From: Alcaligenaceae bacterium | GTDB taxonomy: Bacteria; Pseudomonadota; Gammaproteobacteria; Burkholderiales; Burkholderiaceae_B | Direction of reading: 5' to 3' | Assembly: GCA_013416405.1 (NCBI GenBank) | Contig: JACCET010000001.1 | Coordinates: 62,001-126,000 of the forward strand | DNA length: 64,000 bases | Part shown: piece by piece, positions 19,852 to 30,120 of the stretch | Layout: every line of letters begins with the position of its first letter | Numbering within the stretch: position 1 is the first letter of the stretch | Program-made: the position numbers and the translations under genes | The notes under the pieces: model-generated | Database searches by the model: none | What the model was told of the DNA's origin: nothing | What the model saw: only the letters and a program-made list of their open reading frames with translations

Positions 19852-21567
19852 ATGTCCACCATTTCCACCCCTGCTGCCACTGGCGGCGAAAGCTTTGCCG
19901 ACCTGTTTGCCGAAAGCATCAAAAACCAAGACATGAGGTCTGGTGAGGTCATCTCCGCAGAAGTCGTCCGTATCGACCACAACTTTGTTGTCGTCAATGC
20001 CGGCCTTAAGTCCGAAGCGCTGATTCCCCTCGAAGAATTCCTGAACGACCAAGGCGAGCTCGAAGTCGAACCTGGCGATTTCGTATCGGTTGCCATCGAT
20101 TCGCTCGAAAACGGCTACGGCGACACTATCCTGTCGCGCGACCGTGCCAAGCGTCTGTCGGCCTGGCTGCAACTGGAGCAAGCTCTGGAATCGGGCGAAA
20201 TGGTAAACGGCACCATCACCGGTAAAGTCAAGGGCGGCCTTACCGTCATGACCAACGGTATCCGTGCTTTCCTGCCCGGTTCGCTGGTAGACCTGCGCCC
20301 CGTCAAAGACACCACGCCCTACGAGGGCAAGACCATGGAATTCAAGGTCATCAAGCTCGATCGCAAGCGCAACAACGTTGTGCTGTCGCGTCGTGCAGTC
20401 CTTGAAGCCAGCATGGGCGAAGAGCGCGAGAAGCTGCTCGAAACCCTCAGCGAAGGTGCTGTGGTCAAGGGTGTGGTCAAGAACATCACCGACTACGGCG
20501 CGTTCGTCGACCTGGGCGGTATCGATGGTCTGCTGCACATCACCGATATGGCATGGCGCCGTGTCCGTCACCCTTCCGAAGTACTGCAAGTCGGTCAGGA
20601 AGTCGAAGCCAAAGTGCTTAAGTTCGACCAGGAAAAGAGCCGTGTCTCGCTGGGCGTCAAGCAATTGGGCGAAGATCCATGGGTGGGTCTGGCTCGCCGC
20701 TACCCACAAAGCACACGCCTGTTCGGCAAGGTTACCAACCTTACCGACTACGGTGCATTTGTCGAAGTCGAAGCCGGCATCGAAGGCCTGGTGCACGTCT
20801 CCGAAATGGACTGGACCAACAAGAACGTCGATCCGCGCAAGGTTGTTACCTTGGGCGAAGAAGTCGAAGTCATGGTTCTCGAAATCGACGAAGACCGTCG
20901 CCGTATCTCGCTGGGCATGAAGCAGTGCCGTGCCAATCCTTGGGAAGAGTTCTCAATCAACTTCAAGCGTGGCGACAAGGTTCGCGGCGCCATCAAATCC
21001 ATCACTGACTTTGGCGTGTTCGTCGGTCTGCCTGGTGGTATCGATGGCCTGGTTCACCTGTCCGATCTGTCCTGGACTGAAACCGGTGAAGAAGCGGTAC
21101 GCAACTTCAAGAAGGGCGACGAGCTCGACGCCGTGGTTCTGGGTATCGACACCGACAAGGAACGCATCTCGCTGGGTATCAAACAGCTTGAAGGCGACCC
21201 CTTCAACAACTTCGTTGCAACCTACGACAAGGGTGCAGTTGTTCCTGGCGTGGTCAAGTCGGTTGAGGCTCGCGGCGTTGTTGTCACCCTGTCGGTTGAC
21301 GTTGAAGGCTACCTGCGCGCTTCCGAAATCTCGGCCGGCCGCGTGGAAGACGCCAGCACCGTCATGAACGTGGGCGACAATGTCGAAACCATGATCATCA
21401 ACATCGATCGCAAAACGCGTTCGATTCAGTTGTCGATCAAGGCACGCGACAACGCTGAAACGGCTGACACCATTCAACGTATGTCCGACGCCAGCGCTTC
21501 TTCGGGTACAACCAATCTGGGCGCTTTGCTTAAGGCCAAGCTTGACCAGGCGCGCGACGACGGTTAA
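19852..21567 (+). CDS. rpsA: 30S ribosomal protein S1
   Basis: RNA-binding ribosomal protein that recruits mRNA, especially with structured or SD-poor leaders. 571 residues from ATG 19852 ([19 protein letters not shown]), matching relatives; an in-frame ATG seven codons upstream is less likely. Six S1 motifs occur in order; repeats three to six start at [59 protein letters not shown] and [17 protein letters not shown]. Strong codon bias towards GAC/AAG/CGT fits high expression. ihfB starts 5 bp after the stop. Confidence 0.97.
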   Translation: MSTISTPAATGGESFADLFAESIKNQDMRSGEVISAEVVRIDHNFVVVNAGLKSEALIPLEEFLNDQGELEVEPGDFVSVAIDSLENGYGDTILSRDRAKRLSAWLQLEQALESGEMVNGTITGKVKGGLTVMTNGIRAFLPGSLVDLRPVKDTTPYEGKTMEFKVIKLDRKRNNVVLSRRAVLEASMGEEREKLLETLSEGAVVKGVVKNITDYGAFVDLGGIDGLLHITDMAWRRVRHPSEVLQVGQEVEAKVLKFDQEKSRVSLGVKQLGEDPWVGLARRYPQSTRLFGKVTNLTDYGAFVEVEAGIEGLVHVSEMDWTNKNVDPRKVVTLGEEVEVMVLEIDEDRRRISLGMKQCRANPWEEFSINFKRGDKVRGAIKSITDFGVFVGLPGGIDGLVHLSDLSWTETGEEAVRNFKKGDELDAVVLGIDTDKERISLGIKQLEGDPFNNFVATYDKGAVVPGVVKSVEARGVVVTLSVDVEGYLRASEISAGRVEDASTVMNVGDNVETMIINIDRKTRSIQLSIKARDNAETADTIQRMSDASASSGTTNLGALLKAKLDQARDDG

Positions 21568-21572
21568 TCAGT

Positions 21573-21932
21573 GTGACAAAGTCGGAACTGATAGCGATTC
21601 TTGCTGGCCGTTACCCGCAATTGGCGGCGCGTGATACTGATTACGCCGTCAAAACGGTTCTTGATGCCATGACCCAGGCCCTGGCCTCGGGTCAGCGCAT
21701 CGAGATCCGTGGATTTGGAAGTTTTTCCTTGTCCGAGCGGGCGCCGCGCATAGGTCGCAACCCGAAGTCAGGTGAAAAAGTGCAGGTTCCAGGCAAACAG
21801 GTGCCGCACTTCAAACCAGGCAAAGAGTTGCGCGAACGCGTCGATTCGGTCTATGCACAAGAGGCTGAGTCGACTGCCGACGAGTCTATATTCACGCTGG
21901 GCCAATTGAACAAGCGCATCATGCACGGTTAA
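21573..21932 (+). CDS. ihfB: Integration host factor subunit beta
   Basis: DNA-bending nucleoid protein acting as a heterodimer with IhfA. 119 residues; GTG at 21573 is the start that gives the conserved [10 protein letters not shown] opening. [32 protein letters not shown] carries the beta-arm with the Pro that intercalates into DNA. About 25 extra residues at the C-terminus ([16 protein letters not shown]...) extend beyond the E. coli length. Follows rpsA closely, as in other proteobacteria, and ends at a strong terminator. Confidence 0.93.
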   Translation: MTKSELIAILAGRYPQLAARDTDYAVKTVLDAMTQALASGQRIEIRGFGSFSLSERAPRIGRNPKSGEKVQVPGKQVPHFKPGKELRERVDSVYAQEAESTADESIFTLGQLNKRIMHG

Positions 21933-21970
21933 GTTGTTTCGTCTTTTGGCCTGTCACGGGGCCATGCTTT

Positions 21971-22012
21971 AAGAAAGCAGATCTACCTTCACGGAGATCT
22001 GCTTTCTTTTTT
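21971..22012 (+). terminator. Intrinsic terminator after ihfB
   Basis: 14-bp stem AAGAAAGCAGATCT / AGATCTGCTTTCTT with a 10-nt loop and trailing T residues. It closes the gyrA-ihfB transcript. Confidence 0.92.
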
Positions 22013-22084
22013 GGCCGACTCCTGGGGCAGAGTGGGCGATTCCCCTTACAATTGTCAAATTCCCGGAATATTGGAGAACTCCTT

Positions 22085-22408
22085 ATGCGCTATCTGGTTT
22101 GGATACTCAGGCTGGTGGTTTTTGTTGTGGTGCTGATGTTCGCACTGAAGAACACAGGGCCGGTCGACATTCGCTTTTTTGCCGACCATGTCATTACTGG
22201 CGTGCCTTTGATTGTGGTCATGCTGGTTGTCTTCGTGCTGGGCGCGGTCTTCGGGCTTTTGCTGGCAGCGCCGGCCATCATGCGCAAGCGGCGTGAAGCC
22301 GCCCGTCTGCGTCGTGATCTGGCCAAGCTCGAAAGCAAAAGCGTCCAGGTCAGTGTGCCGCCCGCCAGCACCGCGCCGGAAACTGTCGCGCCACTGGCTC
22401 CCCTGTAA
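22085..22408 (+). CDS. lapA: LapA-like inner-membrane protein (DUF1049)
   Basis: 107 residues from ATG 22085, preceded by GGAG. Two membrane spans (about 5-22 and 40-65), then a basic, coiled cytoplasmic tail (RKRREAARLRRDLAKLESK). In E. coli LapA works with LapB to control LPS levels through FtsH and LpxC. Only 20 bp separate it from lapB here, matching the known pair. Confidence 0.9.
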   Translation: MRYLVWILRLVVFVVVLMFALKNTGPVDIRFFADHVITGVPLIVVMLVVFVLGAVFGLLLAAPAIMRKRREAARLRRDLAKLESKSVQVSVPPASTAPETVAPLAPL

Positions 22409-22428
22409 CTTGCCCCGAGGTTGAACAA

Positions 22429-23691
22429 GTGGATTTTGAACCCTGGTGGCTCATCGTCGTGCCCCTTTTTTTCGCGCTGGGCTGGATCGCAGCGCGCGTT
22501 GACATTCGGCAAATGCTGTCTGAAACGCGCTCGTTGCCCAATTCGTATTTCAAGGGGCTTAATTTTTTATTGAATGAAGAGCCGGATCGCGCCATTGATG
22601 CCTTTGTCGAGGTGGCCAAGCTTGATCCCGAAACCACTGAACTGCACTTTGCGTTAGGCAGCCTGTTCCGTCGGCGCGGAGAAATGGAGCGGGCCATACG
22701 CGTGCATCAAAGCCTGCTCTCGCGGGCCGATCTGCCCCAGGTAGATCGTGAGAACGCCCAGCATGAACTGGCTCAGGACTTTTTGAAGGCGGGCATGCTG
22801 GATCGCGCCGAGCAAGCCTTCGAGCAAGTGCTGGACACGCGGTTTGCGGTGCCGGCGGTGCGCGCCCTGATACGCATCTATGAATCCGAGCACGATTGGC
22901 CGCGCGCCATCGAGGCGGTCAAGCGCCTGCGCGCCCTGGTCGATGAGCCTGTGCCGCAGTTGGTGCACTATCAGTGCGAAAGGGCCGTTAATGCACTGAC
23001 AGGTAAAACCCCCGATCTGGCTGCTGCCGACGCGGCCCTGGATGCTGCCGATCATGCTGCGAACGCTTTGCGCGGCCAAAGCAAGGGGCAGGCTTCCGAA
23101 GCGCGTATAGCCATGTTGCGCGCGCATCTGGCCCGAGTCAGCGATCAGCCCGAACGTGAACGCGCCTATCTGGAATCGGTCCTGACTATTGCCCCCGAGT
23201 ATGCGGGGCTCGTGGCCTCCGATCTGCTTGAAAGTTACAGGCGTGTCGGGCAGCAAAAAGAGGGCTTGCAGACCTTGCATTCACACTATATGCGCCATCC
23301 TTCGCTTGACACCTTCAATGTCGTGTTTCGCGAATTGCGGGCACAACAAGGCTACGAACCTGCATGGGCCTTTGCGCGCGAGGCCTTGCGGGCACATCCT
23401 TCGCTGCTGGGACTGGATCGCTTACTGGAGGCCGAGCTCGCTGTTTACGATAGCGCCAAGGCTCCCGATGCCTCGGCCGACACCGCAGCGTCCACAGCCG
23501 GTGTTCGATCCGATAGCGTTCCAGGTACCGACTTGAGCCTGTTGCGCTCGCTCATACACAAGCATACTCAACGGCTGGATCGCTATGCCTGCCGTGTATG
23601 TGGCTTCGAGGCAAGGCATTTTTACTGGCAGTGTCCTGGGTGCAACTCGTGGGAGACCTATGCTCCCCGACGTCTGGAGGAAATTAAATGA
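22429..23691 (+). CDS. lapB: Lipopolysaccharide assembly protein LapB (YciM)
   Basis: Membrane-anchored TPR protein that tunes LPS synthesis by presenting LpxC to FtsH. 420 residues from a GTG start with CCGAGG eight bases upstream. N-terminal anchor (WWLIVVPLFFALGWIAAR), DIRQMLSETRSLPNSYFKGLNFLLNEEPDRAIDAF at the first repeats (cited in parts: PNSYFKGLNFLLN), about nine TPRs, and a C-terminal rubredoxin-like metal site YACRVCGFEA ... WQCPGCNSWETY with four Cys. An Ala/Ser-rich insert (about residues 345-365) precedes the metal domain. Its stop overlaps the next start by ATGA. Confidence 0.95.
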   Translation: MDFEPWWLIVVPLFFALGWIAARVDIRQMLSETRSLPNSYFKGLNFLLNEEPDRAIDAFVEVAKLDPETTELHFALGSLFRRRGEMERAIRVHQSLLSRADLPQVDRENAQHELAQDFLKAGMLDRAEQAFEQVLDTRFAVPAVRALIRIYESEHDWPRAIEAVKRLRALVDEPVPQLVHYQCERAVNALTGKTPDLAAADAALDAADHAANALRGQSKGQASEARIAMLRAHLARVSDQPERERAYLESVLTIAPEYAGLVASDLLESYRRVGQQKEGLQTLHSHYMRHPSLDTFNVVFRELRAQQGYEPAWAFAREALRAHPSLLGLDRLLEAELAVYDSAKAPDASADTAASTAGVRSDSVPGTDLSLLRSLIHKHTQRLDRYACRVCGFEARHFYWQCPGCNSWETYAPRRLEEIK

Positions 23692-24617
23692 TGCCGTTCC
23701 CGGCAGAGGCGGTCAGCCGCGTCAAAGTATTGGTGGTGGGCGATATCATGTTGGATCGCTATTGGTTTGGTGAGGTCGATCGTATTTCCCCCGAGGCGCC
23801 GGTTCCGGTCGTGCGGGTTGCCAAGCGCGAAGACCGTCTGGGTGGCGCGGCCAACGTGGCGCGTAATATCGTTGCGCTGGGTGCGCAGGCTAGCTTGCTG
23901 GGTATAGTCGGCAGCGACGAAGCCGGCGGCAAGGTACGCGACCTGGCTCGCGACGCGGGCATCAATTCATGCCTGGTGGCCGATGCCGCAGCGCCCACCA
24001 CCTTGAAAATGAGGGTCATGGGACGCCAGCAGCAGCTGCTGCGCGTAGACTTCGAAGAGGGTCCCGGACCGCAGTCGCTTGCCAAGCTCGAAGCACAGGC
24101 CAGGCAGCTGATTGCCCAGCACGACATGCTGGTGCTGTCGGACTATGCCAAAGGTGTGTTGTCGCAGGTCGAAATCCTGATCAGCGCGGCGCAAGAGGCT
24201 GGGGTGCCTGTGCTGGTCGACCCAAAAGGACACAAGTATCAGCGCTATCACGGTGCGAGCATCATCACGCCCAATCGCCTTGAGATGCAAGAAGCCGTGG
24301 GCCGCTGGCACAGCGAAGACGAACTCGAACAGCAGGCCCAGGCCCTGCGCCAGGAACTGGGGCTGGAAGCGCTGCTGGTGACCCGATCGGAACAAGGCAT
24401 GACCTTGTTCTCTGACGAAGGCCGTCAGCATACCGATGCTTACGCGCACGAGGTATTCGATGTTTCCGGCGCAGGTGATACCGTTTTGGCCGCCCTGGCC
24501 GTTACCAGGGCAGCAGGCCTGAGTTGGTTTGAGGCGGTTCTATGGGCCAATCGGGCCGGGGGGTTGGTGGTCGGAAAATTGGGCACCTCTGTTGTCACTG
24601 CAGGAGAACTATCATGA
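23688..24617 (+). CDS. hldA: D-glycero-beta-D-manno-heptose-7-phosphate kinase (RfaE domain I)
   Basis: PfkB-family kinase making heptose 1,7-bisphosphate for LPS inner core. 309 residues, so only the kinase half; the adenylyltransferase domain fused to it in E. coli HldE is absent and must be encoded elsewhere. Family motifs: [29 protein letters not shown] and the catalytic [16 protein letters not shown]. Neighbours fit: lapAB upstream, hldD downstream, each with an ATGA overlap. Confidence 0.94.
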   Translation: MMPFPAEAVSRVKVLVVGDIMLDRYWFGEVDRISPEAPVPVVRVAKREDRLGGAANVARNIVALGAQASLLGIVGSDEAGGKVRDLARDAGINSCLVADAAAPTTLKMRVMGRQQQLLRVDFEEGPGPQSLAKLEAQARQLIAQHDMLVLSDYAKGVLSQVEILISAAQEAGVPVLVDPKGHKYQRYHGASIITPNRLEMQEAVGRWHSEDELEQQAQALRQELGLEALLVTRSEQGMTLFSDEGRQHTDAYAHEVFDVSGAGDTVLAALAVTRAAGLSWFEAVLWANRAGGLVVGKLGTSVVTAGELS

Positions 24618-25609
24618 TTATCGTAACCGGAGGCGCTGGCTTTATTGGCAGCAACATTGTGCGCGGCCTGAATCAACGCGGTCATACCGACATTCTGGTG
24701 GTCGATGATCTGACTGAAGGCGATAAATTCCTGAATCTGGTCAACGCAAATATTGCCGACTACATGCACAAGGATGATTTCCGCCAGCGTGTTGCGCAAG
24801 GGCAATTGGGCAACATCGAGGCTATCTTTCATCAGGGTGCCTGTTCCGACACCACAGAGCGTAACGGGCATTACATGCTCGATAACAACTATCGTGTCAC
24901 GCTCGAGCTATTTCAGTTTTGCCAGGCTCAAAAAATACCTTTCATCTACGCTTCTTCGGCTGCGGTGTATGGCGCGGGGCCTGTCTATGCCGAAGGTCTG
25001 GAGTACGAATCACCGTTGAATGTTTACGGCTATTCCAAGTATCTTTTTGATCAGGTTTTGCGACGCCATCTGTCTTCCTTGAAGGCACCTGCAGTGGGTC
25101 TACGTTATTTCAATGTTTACGGCCCCAACGAGCAACATAAGGGCCGTATGGCCTCGGTGGCATTCCACAACATGAATCAGTTCCAGGCAGAAGGGCATGT
25201 GCGTCTGTTTGGCGGCTGGGATGGCTATGTCGATGGCGGGCAACTGCGCGATTTTGTGCATATCGACGATGTCGTCAATGTAAATCTGCATTTTCTGGAT
25301 CATCCAGAAACCAGCGGTATCTTCAATTGCGGCACAGGCCGTGCACAGCCTTTCAATGACGTGGCCAGCACGGTTGTGAACACGCTACGCACCAGTAAGG
25401 GCAAGCCGGTACTGCCCTTGCCTGAATTGGTCGAGCAAGGTTTGATCCGCTACATTGAGTTTCCAGACGATCTGAAAGGTCGATACCAAAGTCATACTCA
25501 GGCCGATCTGACTCAATTGCGGGCAGCCGGCTACGATCAGCCATTTCGTGATGTGCAGCAAGGCGTGGGGCATTACGTCAAATACCTGCTCGAGCAAGGC
25601 CGTCTTTAA
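24614..25609 (+). CDS. hldD: ADP-L-glycero-D-manno-heptose 6-epimerase
   Basis: Last enzyme of ADP-heptose synthesis for LPS core. 331 residues from ATG 24614, which overlaps the previous stop by ATGA and has GGAG upstream; the longer frame is a shadow. Rossmann start [26 protein letters not shown] (family-specific), catalytic [10 protein letters not shown] with Tyr and Lys, and [20 protein letters not shown] for substrate binding. Synonym rfaD/gmhD. Confidence 0.97.
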   Translation: MIIVTGGAGFIGSNIVRGLNQRGHTDILVVDDLTEGDKFLNLVNANIADYMHKDDFRQRVAQGQLGNIEAIFHQGACSDTTERNGHYMLDNNYRVTLELFQFCQAQKIPFIYASSAAVYGAGPVYAEGLEYESPLNVYGYSKYLFDQVLRRHLSSLKAPAVGLRYFNVYGPNEQHKGRMASVAFHNMNQFQAEGHVRLFGGWDGYVDGGQLRDFVHIDDVVNVNLHFLDHPETSGIFNCGTGRAQPFNDVASTVVNTLRTSKGKPVLPLPELVEQGLIRYIEFPDDLKGRYQSHTQADLTQLRAAGYDQPFRDVQQGVGHYVKYLLEQGRL

Positions 25610-25795
25610 ATAGAAGCGGCGCGCCACCGTGCGCGTCATTCGGGCCCTTTGGTAGCTGTACGCATGGATTAATTGCCGTCGAGTGTCTATCGGCACAGGC
25701 GTGTTGCGGCGATCATGACTTCAAGTAGCAAACCCGCTTGTGGGCACCCGTCCCGCCAGCGGCAAGCGCTTTTGTTCACACACTTGGGGCTGCTC

Positions 25796-26209
25796 ATGAA
25801 TCCGTTTACTGAATCCACTGTGGCACGGCCACAGGCTGAAACCGTTTGTTCCCGTTTTAATGGCGCGGCAGTGGCTACACGCCGCCGAAGAAGGCGTGCC
25901 TTGCTTGGGCTTACGTTAGGTGTGCTTACCGGGTTGATGCTGCCGGGCGTGGCGCAAGCTCTTGATGTCAACACAGCTACGCAAGAACAATTGCGCGGCG
26001 TACGCGGCATAGGGCCGAAAACCGCACAAATTATCATCGAAGAGCGTTCACGCGGTGGCCGCTATGAATCACTGGAAGACTTGTCCGATCGGGTCAAGGG
26101 CATAGGCCCCAAAAAGGCGGCGTCCTTGCAAGCTGCCGGCCTGACCGCCGCGGGCCCAGCCGCGTCCGCCAGTCAACGTTCGCCGGCTGCCAGTCCCAAG
26201 CCCAAGTAA
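25796..26209 (+). CDS. ComEA-like helix-hairpin-helix DNA-binding protein
   Basis: 137 residues from ATG 25796. An Arg-rich stretch (TRRRRRRALLGL) leads into a hydrophobic signal segment ending AQA, then LDVNTATQEQLRGVRGIGPKTAQIIIEERSRGG contains a helix-hairpin-helix (cited motif GVRGIGPKTA) and a second GIGPKKAASL. A Pro/Ala/Ser-rich tail follows. ComEA proteins bind incoming DNA in the periplasm during natural transformation; short relatives often have unknown roles. The frame is open 41 codons further upstream with no better start. Confidence 0.8.
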   Translation: MNPFTESTVARPQAETVCSRFNGAAVATRRRRRRALLGLTLGVLTGLMLPGVAQALDVNTATQEQLRGVRGIGPKTAQIIIEERSRGGRYESLEDLSDRVKGIGPKKAASLQAAGLTAAGPAASASQRSPAASPKPK

Positions 26210-26270
26210 TTGCGGCCAAGCCGAGCCGGCTGTGGTGTTTTTGTCAGGTTGTTGGGTGTATGATTTCTGC

Positions 26271-27176
26271 ATGAAAAAATACCCAACTATTGAAGACACC
26301 ATTGGTGCAACACCGCTGGTTCGGCTGCAGCGTATACCCGGCACGGAATCCGAGCAGCGTGGCAATATCATATTGGCCAAGCTCGAAGGTAACAATCCGG
26401 CCGGCTCCGTCAAAGATCGGGCTGCCAGTTCCATGATCAGGCAGGCCGAAGCTCGCGGCGATATCAAGCCGGGCGATACGCTTATCGAGGCCACCAGCGG
26501 CAACACTGGCATTGCGCTGGCCATGACAGCCGCTATACGCGGGTACAAAATGATTTTGATCATGCCCGATAATCTTTCAGTTGAAAGGCGTGCTTCCATG
26601 ACCGCATACGGTGCCCAGCTTATTCTTACGCCGGCCAATCAGGGTGGCATGGAGTATGCGCGCGACCTGGCCGACAAGATGCAGGCCGAAGGTAAGGGCA
26701 AGGTGCTGGATCAGTTCGCCAATACCGATAATCCCCTGGCTCACATGGAAACCACCGGCCCTGAACTCTGGCAGCAAACCAACGGACAAATCACGCATTT
26801 CGTTAGTGCCATGGGCACAACGGGAACCATCATGGGTGTAGGCAAATATCTGCGCTCGCAAAATTCAGCCATACAAATTGTGGGTGCGCAACCGGCCGAG
26901 GGCTCGCAAATTCCGGGCATACGCAAATGGCCGGAAGCCTACCAGCCATCCATATACCATCCCGAACAGGTCGATCAGTTCGAACTTATTTCCCAGACCG
27001 AAGCTGAAACCATGGCCCGCAGGCTCGCAGCTGAAGAAGGTATTTTTGGTGGCATTTCGTCGGCCGGCGCGCTGGTTGCAGCCACCCGTATTGCCGCGCA
27101 AGTCAGCAATGCCACTATAGTCTTCATAGTGTGCGACCGGGGCGACCGCTATTTGTCCACGGGTGTGTTCAATTAG
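26271..27176 (+). CDS. cysM: Cysteine synthase B (O-acetylserine/O-phosphoserine sulfhydrylase)
   Basis: PLP enzyme forming cysteine from O-acetylserine and sulfide or thiosulfate. 301 residues from ATG 26271 (MKKYPTIEDTIGATPLVRL). The PLP lysine lies in NPAGSVKDRAASSMI, the phosphate loop is GTTGTIMG, and EATSGNTGIALAM binds substrate. CysM-like features include the C-terminal VCDRGDRYLSTGVF. Its 3' end overlaps the convergent mltB by 8 bp. Confidence 0.94.
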   Translation: MKKYPTIEDTIGATPLVRLQRIPGTESEQRGNIILAKLEGNNPAGSVKDRAASSMIRQAEARGDIKPGDTLIEATSGNTGIALAMTAAIRGYKMILIMPDNLSVERRASMTAYGAQLILTPANQGGMEYARDLADKMQAEGKGKVLDQFANTDNPLAHMETTGPELWQQTNGQITHFVSAMGTTGTIMGVGKYLRSQNSAIQIVGAQPAEGSQIPGIRKWPEAYQPSIYHPEQVDQFELISQTEAETMARRLAAEEGIFGGISSAGALVAATRIAAQVSNATIVFIVCDRGDRYLSTGVFN

Positions 27177-28389
27177 GCCAGCCATACCCCATGTGGTCGG
27201 CCAGTGCCTGAGCCAGGTCGGCTACCGACGTGGCATAGAAATAGCTGCGGTTATAGTGGGTGATGGCAAAGAAGTTGGGCGTGCCCACCCGGTATTCAGC
27301 CAGGTTTCGGGGCTCGTCCAGCAAGTCGACAATACCCAGCTTGTGCTGCATCCACTCCTGGCTTGTGTCGGTGGCGGAATTTGCGCCGGTATTGCCCTGC
27401 ATCGGGCGTAGCTGGGCACCCTGGTGCTGCAGCTGAGCCCAATCCAGTGTGGGAAACAGGCCGCCCGCCACCAGTGCCTGCGGGTCTTGCGGCAAGGTTG
27501 CGGGGGCAAATACCGGCAGACCGGGTACCCAGCCGTGCAGGCGCAGGAAGCGAGCTACCGACACAATGGCGTCGTCGACACTGTATAGCAAATCGATACG
27601 GCCATCGTTATCGCCGTCGGCTGCGTAGCGCATCAGGCTGCCGGGCATGAATTGCGGCAATCCCATGGCACCTGCGAACGAACCTTGAACCTGGCTGGCA
27701 TCGAGTTTGTTTTGATAGTCCAGTTCCATCAGGTCGGCGAGCTGGTCGCGAAACAACTGGCTGCGTTCAGGCCTGCGTGTGTCGGGATGGCGGAAACCCA
27801 GCGTGGCCAATGCATCGAGTACCCGGAAATTACCGGTGATTCTGCCGTATATGGTTTCAACGCCAATGATGGCCACGATAATCGATGGTGGCACGCCATA
27901 GCTGCTTGCCGTTTGATCCAGCATGGCTTTGTTTGCTGTCCAGAATTCCGTGCCGGCATTGATGCGTATGGGTTCCACAAAGCGATTGCGATAAGTCACC
28001 CAGCTTCGGCGTATGCGGGTTTTGGATGGCGTCATGAGCTTGGCCGCTGTCGCGTTGTACTGGGCCTGTTTCAATAATGTTTCTACGTGATCCAAAGGTA
28101 TGCCGCGCACACGAGCGACTTCCTGGGCGTAGGCCTGGATGTTGGGGGTAAGCTGGCCATTAGGCTGTAGAAAACCACTGTTGCCTGGTATAGACTGGCC
28201 GGCCTGTATCGATGCCGACGGTTCAGGGATGGTCAGGGGTAGGGTGCCGGTTTCGGTACTGGCATCGGTGGGCGGCTGTGCAACCGCTGTGTCGCCCGCC
28301 GAGGGGTTGGTGTGGGTGGCAGCGCAGCCCGCCAGCAGCAGGTTTAACAGGCTGACTTGCAATATACGAACAGGTTTGAACATAATCAT
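27169..28389 (-). CDS. mltB: Membrane-bound lytic murein transglycosylase B
   Basis: Outer-membrane lipoprotein cleaving peptidoglycan to 1,6-anhydro products. 406 residues. Lipobox LLAGC places the lipidated Cys at about residue 22; a disordered Pro/Thr linker follows. The catalytic Glu is in IIGVETIYGRITGN, and SFAGAMGLPQFMPGSLMRYAADGDNDGRID (motif GAMGLPQFMPS-like) with the DxDxDG calcium loop are SLT3 marks. A Met two codons in (28383) is an alternative start. Its start codon is only four bases from that of the divergent deacetylase gene. Confidence 0.94.
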   Translation of the reverse strand: MIMFKPVRILQVSLLNLLLAGCAATHTNPSAGDTAVAQPPTDASTETGTLPLTIPEPSASIQAGQSIPGNSGFLQPNGQLTPNIQAYAQEVARVRGIPLDHVETLLKQAQYNATAAKLMTPSKTRIRRSWVTYRNRFVEPIRINAGTEFWTANKAMLDQTASSYGVPPSIIVAIIGVETIYGRITGNFRVLDALATLGFRHPDTRRPERSQLFRDQLADLMELDYQNKLDASQVQGSFAGAMGLPQFMPGSLMRYAADGDNDGRIDLLYSVDDAIVSVARFLRLHGWVPGLPVFAPATLPQDPQALVAGGLFPTLDWAQLQHQGAQLRPMQGNTGANSATDTSQEWMQHKLGIVDLLDEPRNLAEYRVGTPNFFAITHYNRSYFYATSVADLAQALADHMGYGWPN

Positions 28390-28393
28390 CCTT

Positions 28394-29317
28394 ATGGAGA
28401 CACTATATATTACTCACCCAGCGTGCCGCTTGCATGAAATGGGTAGTTGGCACCCGGAGTGCCCCGACAGGCTTAGCGCCATCAACGACCGTTTGGTGGC
28501 CAGCGGCCTGATGGATTTTATCGATGAGCAAACTACGCGCCCGGCTACTGACGCCGATGTGCTGCGGGTGCATCCGGCCGCTTATATTGCATATTTGCGC
28601 GAACACGCCCCGACAGAGGGCTATTTTGCTATCGACCCCGATACGCTCATGAATCCGCATACGCTGGAAGCTGCCTGGGCTGCGGCCGGCGCGGGCATTA
28701 CGGCGGTCGACGCGGTCATGCGCCAGACGCACCGCAGTGTTTTTTGCGCCGTACGCCCGCCAGGCCACCATGCGCGGCCGGCTCAGGCCATGGGTTTTTG
28801 TTTTCTTAATAATATTGCCATTGCCGCCGCTTATGCCATGGAGCAATACGCGCTTGAGCGCGTTGCCATCATCGATTTCGATGTCCATCACGGTAATGGA
28901 ACGGAAGAGGCCTTTGCGGGTGATAGCCGTGTGTTGATGTGCAGTTTTTTCCAGCATCATCTGTTTCCCGATCAATATCAAAACCCTCCGGCGCAAAACA
29001 TGGTAAATATACCGGTTGAGCCTTACACCAAAGGCGACGATTTGCGGCAACTGGTCAGCGATGTCTGGATGCCCCGCCTGCGGGAGTTCCAGCCCCAATT
29101 GCTATTCATCTCGGCGGGTTTCGATGCCCATCGTGAAGATGAAATGGGGCAGTTGGGCATGGTGGAGTCCGATTACGCCTGGATTACCGAGCAGATGGTT
29201 ACGCTGGCTGATGAAAGCGCCGGCGGGCGGATCATCAGTTTTCTGGAAGGCGGGTATAGCCTGTCTGCGCTGGGGCGCAGTACCGAGGCGCACATCAGGG
29301 CCCTGGCAAAGTTGTAG
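28394..29317 (+). CDS. Histone-deacetylase-family amidohydrolase
   Basis: Zinc-dependent deacetylase fold of 307 residues; bacterial members act on acetylpolyamines or other acetylated small molecules or proteins. Start at ATG 28394 gives the conserved LYITHPACRLHEMGSWHPECPDRL opening (key HPECPDRL). The active site shows RPPGHHARP (two catalytic His), IIDFDVHHGNG (zinc Asp and His) and SAGFDAHREDE (second zinc Asp), with SFLEGGYS near the end. No visible SD. The substrate cannot be told from sequence. Confidence 0.9.
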   Translation: METLYITHPACRLHEMGSWHPECPDRLSAINDRLVASGLMDFIDEQTTRPATDADVLRVHPAAYIAYLREHAPTEGYFAIDPDTLMNPHTLEAAWAAAGAGITAVDAVMRQTHRSVFCAVRPPGHHARPAQAMGFCFLNNIAIAAAYAMEQYALERVAIIDFDVHHGNGTEEAFAGDSRVLMCSFFQHHLFPDQYQNPPAQNMVNIPVEPYTKGDDLRQLVSDVWMPRLREFQPQLLFISAGFDAHREDEMGQLGMVESDYAWITEQMVTLADESAGGRIISFLEGGYSLSALGRSTEAHIRALAKL

Positions 29318-29339
29318 AATAGAAAAGATTTTGTATACG
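29312..29339 (+). promoter_or_regulatory. Probable etfBA promoter
   Basis: TTGTAG (29312) and TATACG (29334) separated by 16 bp, overlapping the end of the deacetylase gene and 32 bp upstream of etfB. Confidence 0.4.
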
Positions 29340-29370
29340 GTTTTTTTATAGATCCCCTGGAGGAAGCTCG

Positions 29371-30120
29371 ATGAAGGTACTGGTACCTGTCAAGCGTGTG
29401 GTTGATTACAACGTCAAAGTACGCGTGAAGTCCGATCAAAGCGCTGTGGATATCGCTAATGTGAAAATGTCCATGAACCCCTTTGACGAAATTGCGATCG
29501 AAGAAGCTACGCGCCTGAAAGAAAAAGGCGTTGCAACTGAAGTGATCGCGGTGTCTTGCGGTGTTACGCAAAGCCAGGAAACCCTGCGTACCGCCATGGC
29601 CATAGGCGCCGACCGCGCGACCTTGGTGCAAACCGATGTCGAGCTTCAGCCGCTGGCCGTCGCCAAGCTGCTCAAGGCTTTGGTCGACAAAGAGCAGCCT
29701 GAACTCGTGATTCTGGGCAAGCAGGCCATCGACGATGACGCCAACCAAACAGGTCAGATGCTGGCCGCTTTGCTCGACTGGCCCCAGGCCACGTTCGCCA
29801 GCAAGGTTGAAGTGGCTGACGGCAAGGTTGCCGTTACCCGCGAAGTTGACGGTGGTTTTGAAACGCTGTCGCTCAAGTTGCCTGCCATTATCACCACCGA
29901 TCTGCGCCTGAACGAGCCGCGTTACGTTACGCTGCCCAACATCATGAAGGCCAAGAAAAAGACCCTGGAAGTTGTCACGCCGGAAGATCTGGGCGTTGAC
30001 GTTGCTCCGCGCCTGAAGACCCTGAAGGTCGCCGAGCCGCCAGCACGCTCGGCTGGCATCATCGTGCCCGACGTAGCGGCTCTGGTCGACAAACTGAAGA
30101 ACGAAGCAAAGGTGGTTTAA
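29371..30120 (+). CDS. etfB: Electron transfer flavoprotein subunit beta
   Basis: AMP-binding half of ETF, which carries electrons from acyl-CoA dehydrogenases to ETF:ubiquinone oxidoreductase. 249 residues. [20 protein letters not shown] opens the family (key [10 protein letters not shown]), with [42 protein letters not shown] for nucleotide binding, and [20 protein letters not shown], the recognition loop (key [13 protein letters not shown]). GGAGG lies before the ATG. etfA begins on the next base after its stop. Confidence 0.97.
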   Translation: MKVLVPVKRVVDYNVKVRVKSDQSAVDIANVKMSMNPFDEIAIEEATRLKEKGVATEVIAVSCGVTQSQETLRTAMAIGADRATLVQTDVELQPLAVAKLLKALVDKEQPELVILGKQAIDDDANQTGQMLAALLDWPQATFASKVEVADGKVAVTREVDGGFETLSLKLPAIITTDLRLNEPRYVTLPNIMKAKKKTLEVVTPEDLGVDVAPRLKTLKVAEPPARSAGIIVPDVAALVDKLKNEAKVV

